Assembly (NCBI GenBank): GCA_002104945.1
Contig: MCFH01000095.1
Coordinates: forward strand, 1 to 64,000
Direction of reading: 5' to 3'
Origin: Piromyces finnis
Taxonomy: Eukaryota; Neocallimastigomycota; Neocallimastigomycetes; Neocallimastigales; Neocallimastigaceae
DNA: 64,000 nucleotides
Shown here one piece after another: positions 54,601 to 64,000 of the stretch. Made by a program: the position numbers and the translations under genes. Under the pieces are notes generated by a model. It did no database searches. It was not told where the DNA came from and saw nothing but the letters and a program-made list of their open reading frames with translations. Every line of letters starts with the position of its first letter. Position 1 is the stretch's first letter.

Positions 54601-55714
54601 GAAACTTATAACTATGGATGGAATACAATACTACAAGAGTAATGGGAAACTAAGAAGAATTATAGATGATGACGAAGAAAAATTCAGACTAATTGAAGCC
54701 GCTCATTCTATCGGACATGAAGGTATATACAAGACCTATCATAGGCTAAAGAAGGAATTTTATTGGAAGGGCATGAATAACGATATAAAAATTTATATTA
54801 AGTGTTGTCCAAGATGCCAACAATTCAAGCCACAGAAATCTAACCTTTTTGTTGAAAGCATACCTACAAAGCCAGGCTTACCATTTTCAAGAGTAGGTCT
54901 TGATCTGGTAGGTCCGTTGCCAATAACAAATAAAGGCAATAAATACATCATTGTCCTAGTGGACTATTTAACTAAATGGGTGGAGGCTGAGGCTTTGGAG
55001 AATATAGAATCCGATGATGTCATTGACTTTTTGAAGAGGGTATTTTCTCGCCATGGTATTCCAGAGGTTCTAGTAACAGACAATGGACCTCAATTTAGAT
55101 CTGATAAGACGAAGGCATTCCTGGATTTACATGACGTGTACGTCCAATACGTATCGACATACCACCCTGCATCTAATGGAGAAGTGGAAAACCGGAATAA
55201 GGAGATAATCAAATATCTGAAACTATTAGGTAATGAAGAAGATGAATGGGATGAAATACTGCCTAGTGCATTATGGGCCCTTAGAACTTGTAAAAACGAA
55301 ATTACAAAGTTCAGCAGCTTTGAACTACTATATGGACGCAAAGATCTACAACCCTTCGAACTATCTTTGATGAAAGACAGGAATAAGTATGAGAACGAAG
55401 AGGAATATTGGATACAGAAGTTCGTGAGACATCATAAGTGGATACAAGAAGCCATCGATAATATTGAAACAGCCAATAAATTATGGAGTGACCGGAGACG
55501 ACAGAGTAAACGAATGAGAGCCGCATATAAACCTGGAGATTTAGTATTAGTTAAAGTATTCAATAGAAGGAAACTGGACCCTTATTTTACTGGACCCTTA
55601 AAAATCATAAAGAAAGAATTTAATACAGTTACAGTTTGTGATCCTATTTCAGGGGAAATTGCAGAACGGAATATTCACTTAAAGAATATAATTCCATATT
55701 TTTCTGAATTGTAA
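51686..55714 (+). CDS. pol: Pol polyprotein: protease, RT, RNase H, integrase
   Basis: Open to 55714; the listed start is merely a GTG, and expression most likely comes by -1 frameshift from gag, adding about 17 residues. A charged linker of about 200 residues is followed by an aspartic protease (LDSCASVNMITKSAL, about residue 295), with Cys where Gly is usual. Reverse transcriptase follows: RMCVDYRRLNECT (about 552), MDLFSGYHQVPM, FGLCNAPATFQ, YIDDL (about 653). RNase H follows (RTDASRNGIGGVILQ, with ITDHKPL). Integrase has the HHCC zinc finger (HSIGHEGIYKTYH ... CCPRCQ), the DD35E core (GLDLVGP about 1070, TDNGPQF about 1131, GEVENRNKE about 1166) and a terminal GPY/F-like segment (DPYFTGPLKIIKKEFNTVTV). 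All catalytic carboxylates are present. Confidence 0.95.
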   Translation: MVQPTVDKTIINTNTSNNNYREPSSITLVTTKKSKDTNSKAKNAHKETTSQIKRMHENKLQRNPMPIKTAAMKYNEQLDKRRNYINNNDKEMNLDTSEIITIDSDGKSTKDENKLIETIGKEEMEEELDDINEELGKNDKSKATTPKENRKLNKVEKLEHLDVSYLNDKRIENVKKKNREERNAEMKKQERKEIDKINPNSPQEQILNIEKHIRLMDGFEEFKVDDLVKEVASTEVVTKLVNLLDLFPKFRTAFAQKLKLTPKFKNAVTNAVTLLGEHKVVKVRGKVEDVEAEIFLDSCASVNMITKSALRKFRIHKQPVGNITETIFQAYSNTSSNTDIYKLKITIGEKTFTEIFRVIEKDDIFDILIGIDSLKRNRFSLNFVDDNLYYIDKNNSPMKIADLHYDVNLQESKGEDSEEETIEETPMLITVAMSTQNEGKEGTLETKENIINNIVNKIPKDIRDVVRKLFDKFNHVIAVKTDDLSRTKLLPHRIRLKPNSFPFKQRAYRLSKVQADALKEELTKLIKNKLIEPSHSSWSSPVVLVPKKNGKYRMCVDYRRLNECTIKDSYALPLIDDILCYVGKKAVLTTMDLFSGYHQVPMYPEDEDLTCFTTIYGNYNFKVMPFGLCNAPATFQREMNRIFFDLIGKCVFIYIDDLIVFSNTMEEHIRDLSKVFKILRENGLRINIEKCHFFQEEVELLGHVLSKEGIKPIPGKTQVIMNWLPPKNVSQLRSFLGAVSYYRKFIDKFAQYAKPLFKLLKKDEEFKWSPEANNSFEILKLRLIEAPILMPPDFDKPFKIRTDASRNGIGGVILQIDEDGMEKPLHFVSRTLNKSEENYSVTDLEGTAAYYCSRKFKHYIVGNTLETELITDHKPLVGLINNSEPTNNRHLKWVTTFSILKIKVLYEEGKKNVIADALSRLTSKEESQLAPRPSHNKQTINVIVENNSNTTTNNKISENNNQYKNINDFINRKLITMDGIQYYKSNGKLRRIIDDDEEKFRLIEAAHSIGHEGIYKTYHRLKKEFYWKGMNNDIKIYIKCCPRCQQFKPQKSNLFVESIPTKPGLPFSRVGLDLVGPLPITNKGNKYIIVLVDYLTKWVEAEALENIESDDVIDFLKRVFSRHGIPEVLVTDNGPQFRSDKTKAFLDLHDVYVQYVSTYHPASNGEVENRNKEIIKYLKLLGNEEDEWDEILPSALWALRTCKNEITKFSSFELLYGRKDLQPFELSLMKDRNKYENEEEYWIQKFVRHHKWIQEAIDNIETANKLWSDRRRQSKRMRAAYKPGDLVLVKVFNRRKLDPYFTGPLKIIKKEFNTVTVCDPISGEIAERNIHLKNIIPYFSEL

Positions 55715-55739
55715 TAAAAAAAAAAAAATATTTAAAATT

Positions 55740-55760
55740 GGACTTCAAGGGACGAAGTCC
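55740..55760 (+). other. Short hairpin between pol and 3' LTR
   Basis: GGACTTC (55740-55746) pairs with GAAGTCC (55754-55760) around a 7-nt loop. A purine-rich stretch (AAGGCGGGA, 55766-55774) just before the LTR is the likely polypurine tract. Confidence 0.6.
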
Positions 55761-55779
55761 AAACTAAGGCGGGATGTCT

Positions 55780-56406
55780 TGGTACACCACATTCAGAAAA
55801 ATGCAATAAATCCATATATTTGGTAAATGAAATAACCCTTATAATATATATGGATTTAAATATTTTTATTTAATAAATTTATATAACGATAGTAATAATA
55901 AGAATGGTAAATTAAATTAAATTAATAACTTATAAATAATTTATTAAAGTAAAATAAACTTTTTATAATTTAATATAAGGATGATAAAAATATAATTATA
56001 TAAGGAGGAGAAAGACGCGTATATATATATAAAAGAAAAGAAGAGTTTTTAGTTTTAGTTAGTTTTTAGTTAGTTTATATTAGTTATATTATAAATAAAA
56101 TAAAGATAAGGTGATAATAATAGAAGAATAAATAATATTATTGTTAGATTTAGTGAAGGAATTAATAATAATATTAGTTTATTTTCTAAGATTATACCTA
56201 TTTTTAAAACAAATAATAATATAAAATAATAATAAATAATACTTATAAATAATAAAGCTTGTAATAAAAATAATAAAATAATAAACAAAATAATAAAATA
56301 ATATATAATCAAAAAATATTCATCTAGAATATAAATTTGTTATTTATAACTGTTGTAGTGTCCCAAACAATAAAGAAAAAGGTACTTATAATAAAATTCT
56401 GTACCA
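55780..56406 (+). repeat. 3' LTR of Ty3/gypsy element (intact)
   Basis: 627 bp, TGGTAC...GTACCA. Matches the two parts of the 5' LTR over its whole length. Confidence 0.96.
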
Positions 56407-56704
56407 AAAATTATTGGCGCCTAACAGAAATTACTATTTTAAAATCATTGTCTTAACCCTATGTGATTTTATCTAAATTACATAAGGTGAAGACAATGAT
56501 ATTATAATTAAGTTTCATATAAAATAAAATAAATGATACTAATTTTAATAATAGTTTATTTTTATAATAAAAGAATACTGTTTAAATCTGTATTATTAAT
56601 AAATAAATACAAAATATAATATTTTAATAATAATTTATTTAGTATCGTAGTATTTATTCAATAATGTATCACTTTTAATACATTACATAATAAAAATACA
56701 TTAA

Positions 56705-57480
<776 letters not shown>

Positions 57481-57679
57481 GAATACATTATACCCAATTT
57501 TTATTCATTTGTGTTTATTTAAACCTATTTTTTTATTTTTATTTTTAATTTTTTATTTTTTTTATTACTTGTATTATAATTTTAATTAAATTAATAATAA
57601 AGTTTAAAAATATTTGATGACATTAAAAAAAATTTTTTTGAATGGACAGCTTTTACAATTCATCGGAGGGTCTCATGTT

Positions 57680-58015
57680 CCATAGATAGAAGGTCTTGCC
57701 GCTTTTTTTTTTTTTTACTAAATCCTTATCATAGAGTAGTTCAATGAGGCTACTTCTTGATAGGGATTTAGTAAGGACATACCAAACGTCATCGAGAGTG
57801 CCAACGTTGTACCGATATAGTAAAGGAACCATCCTAATGTTCCGTACAGAGGGTTTAATGTTTTAATATTTCTTCAAAAGAAAACATTATGAACTCATAG
57901 GAGAGTCTACGTGTAACACTATTCTACCTGATATTACTTTTTCTTTTTTTATTTCAATTAATTTATTAGGTAGGGACCAATCCCACTGTACAAATTGCAG
58001 ATTCGGTGAACTATT
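57680..58015 (-). pseudogene. Coding remnant on the minus strand (unknown)
   Basis: Read from 58015 downward in one frame: NSSPNLQFVQWDWSLPNKLI, then KKEKVISGRIVLHVDSPMSS, two stops, then KPSVRNIRMVPLLYRYNVGT, LDDVWYVLTKSLSRSSLIEL and LYDKDLVKKKKKRQDLLSME, ending near 57680. Codon-like composition and protein-like sequence against an A+T background support a former exon or gene. The family is unknown, and the two stops could also lie in a short intron. Confidence 0.4.
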
Positions 58016-58596
58016 ACTTAAAATAATTATTATATTTTATTTTATATCTCTATCTTTATCTATACCTATATATATATTTTATTATTTATCAAAAAATATT
58101 ATCTCCTAATATAATGTAAAATCATAAAGTAAAAACAAAAAGTATATTCTCTTTCTTGACTAAAATAAAATTTATTACATTATATCATATTAAATAAATT
58201 GCTTGTTGAATCCTTTCAAATTTGAAGGATTCAACTTTACAAATTAATCTAAAAATTAAAATATAACAATCCTTAAAATTGGGTTTATTATTAATAAAGT
58301 ATATAAGAAAAATATCTTTTTTTCTTTTGTATAAATTTATAATAATGATTTAAAATTGAATAAAATTTAAAAAAAAAAGAAGATATGATTCAGATACTAC
58401 ACATACAAATACATTAAATTAAAATAAACATATAAAAAGGTTTTTACTTTACACCAAACATTTCATCTAATAGAGTAAGGTTAAAAAATAAATATTTTCT
58501 TGAACAATTAAATACTATTAACTATTCATTTAGTTTTTATTTATTTATTTCGTTTTTTTATGTAACATTTCATTATTCTTAATTTATGTAATTTTT

Positions 58597-61201
58597 TTAT
58601 TTTACTAGTGTAGAATTTTCTTGATCATTAATCCTTTGTAAACTTTGATTAAAAAATATATTATTAGGATTATCAAAAATAATATCATTTTCAATACATG
58701 TATCAGAGGTAGCATCTTCATTAATTATTTCAACAGAGGATTTATCTGGTTTACTTTTTTTATTGTTTATTTGGCTATTTTTTCGATTTTTTATAAATAA
58801 CGATATATCAGGTGCATTGATGTATTGACTCAGTCGACTCTCATTATTGGAAGAAAATGTTTCTATTGGGTATCTAAAAATATAATACAATCTTGTTCCA
58901 ACTAAATAATAAACACATATAATTGACAGTATGATATAACTAATAATAAGTAGTACATAACTTGAGAAATAGTTATAATCAACAATCTTCTTTAATGATA
59001 AAATAACAAATAAATTAATAATATAGGCAAATAACATAATATTAATAAATTTTATTTCCCCATATTTCTTTGATACTTTTTTCGTTTTTACTACCATATA
59101 TAATATTGTAAAGAACTAATAGTTAAAAATAATAAAAAATTATTATAATGTTAGTTTAATATATTAAAAATAAATATAATAGAAATTATGTATAAATAAA
59201 TAAATAAACAACTAGATAAATTATAATAAAAATAAATAAATAAACAACTAAATAAATATAATAAAAATAAATAAATAAATAATTCTATATATATAGAATT
59301 TTATAAATATTTACCATTATCCTATAAATTATTCGATCAAGATATTCAAGCATATACCCATCTTTAAATTTACATTTTGGATGACGAAAAGTTGTTATAT
59401 TACCAAAAGTTTCTATATAGAATTTAAATTTTATAATATAGAATAAACCCGATAGCAGCATAAGGAGCATCACAATAATTATTATTTTAAATAAACGTTT
59501 ATTATCTAATTTTTTACCAAAGTTGACCCTTGACTTATTATTATATATGGTATAAATTCGAAAGGTGATCACAAGTATTGGTAGCATAACCAAGTTGGAC
59601 ATTATGATGTTATTAATAAACATTATCTGACACATTGTTGTCGATTTTGTGTAAACCTCAAATATAGGAGTTAACGTATACAATACGATTCCTATAATAA
59701 TATAACAGCAAAGGACTGGCGAATATGATTTCAAATAGGGGTGTTTTTTATATTTTAGCAATAATATTAATGGAATTAATGATCCTAAAATAGTAATTAT
59801 GAATGATATATGAAAGGAAATCTTTATGGTATCTTTTCTTTTTGAGTGATCAATGACCAACATGTTAATATTTTCAAATATGTTTGAAATATAGGAATAG
59901 CTTAAACCAGCCAAGAAATTCCTTATGGCTTGAGGTAAAAGTAATCTTATTTCGATAAATGGTGGATTATATTTACCTTTAAATGCTTCTTTAATGTTAA
60001 TTCTATTCATATTATCCATTAATTCACATAGTTCTGAATTTTCATGACAATACCTTCCAATAGACTCAATTTGATCCTTTTTTGACACATCAAAAGTTGG
60101 AATAGCACCAAAATTATCAGCTCTAAAAATTTGCATTTCTTCAGATATTAAATTAAGAGTGACATTTTTAAGTAAATCAGCCGAATAATTACTATTTTTA
60201 TTAATAATTGCATACTTTATATTTGTAACTGTTGTGTTTTTTGGTGGTAGTGATACCAAAAAAGTTTTATTTTTTGTTTCAATATATTTATAATGGGATG
60301 CTTTTCCTCTTGTTAAGAAAACCTCATTATCTAATAGAGAATTATATATATTTTTTTGTGTTTTCTCAAAAGGTTTATCTATACTAAATGTAGATAGCTT
60401 TGTGATAAAGGATTGAAAGGAATTAAATAAATCAAGAGATTTTTCTCCATAAAAAATAGTTTCAAAGTTTGTACCATTTATTTTAATATTATATTTATTT
60501 GTGGTATATTCTATAAAGAAATCTAATAGTTCATCATCATCATTTAAATTTAATTCGATATATGCGGCGGGATTTGAATTAGTTGATTTGTTATTTGATG
60601 GATTGACCATTAATAACACATCATCCCATGTTAAACTATTTATACTTTTATCCACTAAATTTATTTTATTATAGTATATTAAATTAAAATCTTGTTCATA
60701 CGGCAATCCGAATAAATCTTTATCCGTTAAAAACCCATTTTCTAAGGCATTGGCAGTATGATAGGAAAATCGTGTCGTGTTATAGATGTTTGCTAAATTC
60801 ATATAATTATCTCTAATATTTCTTATATCATACTGATGATTGGCAAAACCACTTTCGATGAAAGAAACATCATTAAATAAAAACTTTTCATCCACTATTA
60901 GGATATCATAATTTGATTTTTTTATTTCTTTTATTATAAATTCACTATAGGTTTCTTTTGAAAAAGAATTATTTCTTGAGAAACAAGTAAAATTTAAATG
61001 AATTCTATTTAATTCTGAATATGAATTATAAAATTTCAAAAAAAAATTATTTTGTAAAGTTGAATAATTTGTACAATTAAAAAATTCTCCCGTATTAGGT
61101 TCTTCAATTAACAATTGAAGATTTATTTCATTCGCATAACATTTCATAAAAAATATTATACAATAAATAAAAGTAATTAAATTAATTATACTCAATTTCA
61201 T
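58597..61201 (-). CDS. Seven-transmembrane receptor with solute-binding-protein ectodomain
   Basis: Exons 61201-59315 and 59115-58597 (donor GTAAAT, acceptor TATTAG, phase 0), 801 residues. Signal peptide MKLSIINLITFIYCIIFFMK. Residues about 25-440 resemble bacterial ABC-type extracellular sugar-binding proteins: LFGLPYEQDFNLIYYNKINL, then INSLTWDDVLLMV, LDNEVFLTRGKASHYKYI and the tail AIPTFDVSKKDQIES. Seven hydrophobic helices follow at about 460-483, 494-515, 522-547, 568-592, 623-640, 650-672 and 680-702, the sixth and seventh being in exon 2, then a polar tail of about 95 residues. The splice falls inside helix 5 and completes it (RIIYRIM/FFTILYMVV). The layout is that of class C GPCRs with the ligand domain replaced by a bacterial-type binding protein; sugar sensing is inferred. 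Poly-A tract directly upstream of the ATG. Confidence 0.9.

Positions 61202-64000
<2,799 letters not shown>

Larger units (their letters stand above)
48888..56406 (+). mobile_element. Complete Ty3/gypsy LTR retrotransposon
   Basis: LTRs 48888-50101 and 55780-56406 begin TGGTACACC and end CTGTACCA, with TGGTAC/GTACCA terminal inverted repeats. The 3' LTR is 627 bp; the 5' LTR is 627 bp plus a 587-bp insertion. LTR segments on each side of the insertion have identical lengths to the 3' LTR (111 and 516 bp), and I saw no differences. Flanking AAAA on both sides may be a 4-bp target duplication. Order: PBS, gag (50607-51641), -1 frameshift signal, pol with protease-RT-RNase H-integrase (to 55714). 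Integrase after RNase H defines Ty3/gypsy. No chromodomain follows the GPY/F-like motif. Both ORFs are open. The element sits 16 nt upstream of tRNA-Gly. Confidence 0.96.

Noticed and set aside
55090-55526. Minus-strand ORFs inside pol
   Set aside because: Shadows of the integrase coding frame.

Overview
The window is nuclear DNA of a eukaryote with an extremely A+T-rich genome. Intergenic DNA is dominated by long A/T homopolymers and (AAT)n/(ATT)n microsatellites. Genes carry short spliceosomal introns (about 90-600 nt, most with GTAAGT/GTATGT-like donors). This, plus two seven-transmembrane receptors with sugar-binding-protein or beta-helix ectodomains and serine/asparagine-rich proteins, points to an anaerobic gut fungus (Neocallimastigomycota). 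That is an inference from sequence style and gene families; no marker rRNA is present.

Layout. 1-5548 (-): large acidic/Ser-rich RRM protein, cut by the window edge. 8208-9959 (+): secreted, possibly GPI-anchored protein. 13181-14539 (-): F-box protein with a dynein-stalk-like C-terminal half. 17.2-20.4 kb: a graveyard of decayed genes (secreted repeat protein, Asn/Gly/Asp repeat, ankyrin repeats) with a short prokaryotic/phage-looking ORF. 21.0-21.7 kb (-): ribosomal protein S13 (uS15). 23.0-24.05 kb (-): small multi-pass membrane protein. 24357-24429 (-): tRNA-Val(UAC). 28235-29638 (+): PA-TM-RING ubiquitin ligase. 30564-31682 (-): RNase P/MRP subunit Pop4/Rpp29. 33316-35147 (-): TIM44. 36117-41211 (-): beta-helix/EGF/7TM receptor in 11 exons. 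42507-48179 (+): MPS1/TTK-type spindle-checkpoint kinase in 14 exons. 48801-48871 (-): tRNA-Gly(UCC). 48888-56406 (+): complete Ty3/gypsy retrotransposon with a tRNA-derived SINE-like element inside its 5' LTR. 56.7-58.0 kb: decayed coding sequences. 58597-61201 (-): solute-binding-protein/7TM receptor. The rest is A+T-rich DNA in which I see no gene.

Functional picture. Housekeeping genes (translation, tRNA processing, protein import, mitosis, ubiquitin ligation) are interspersed with lineage-specific surface proteins. The two chimeric receptors look like nutrient or surface sensors. TIM44 would serve hydrogenosomes if the host assignment is right. The retrotransposon has identical LTRs as far as I compared them, sits 16 nt upstream of a tRNA gene as Ty3 does, and has a textbook -1 frameshift signal between gag and pol. 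Exon joins were worked out by hand from splice sites, reading phase and family knowledge; no transcript data were available.
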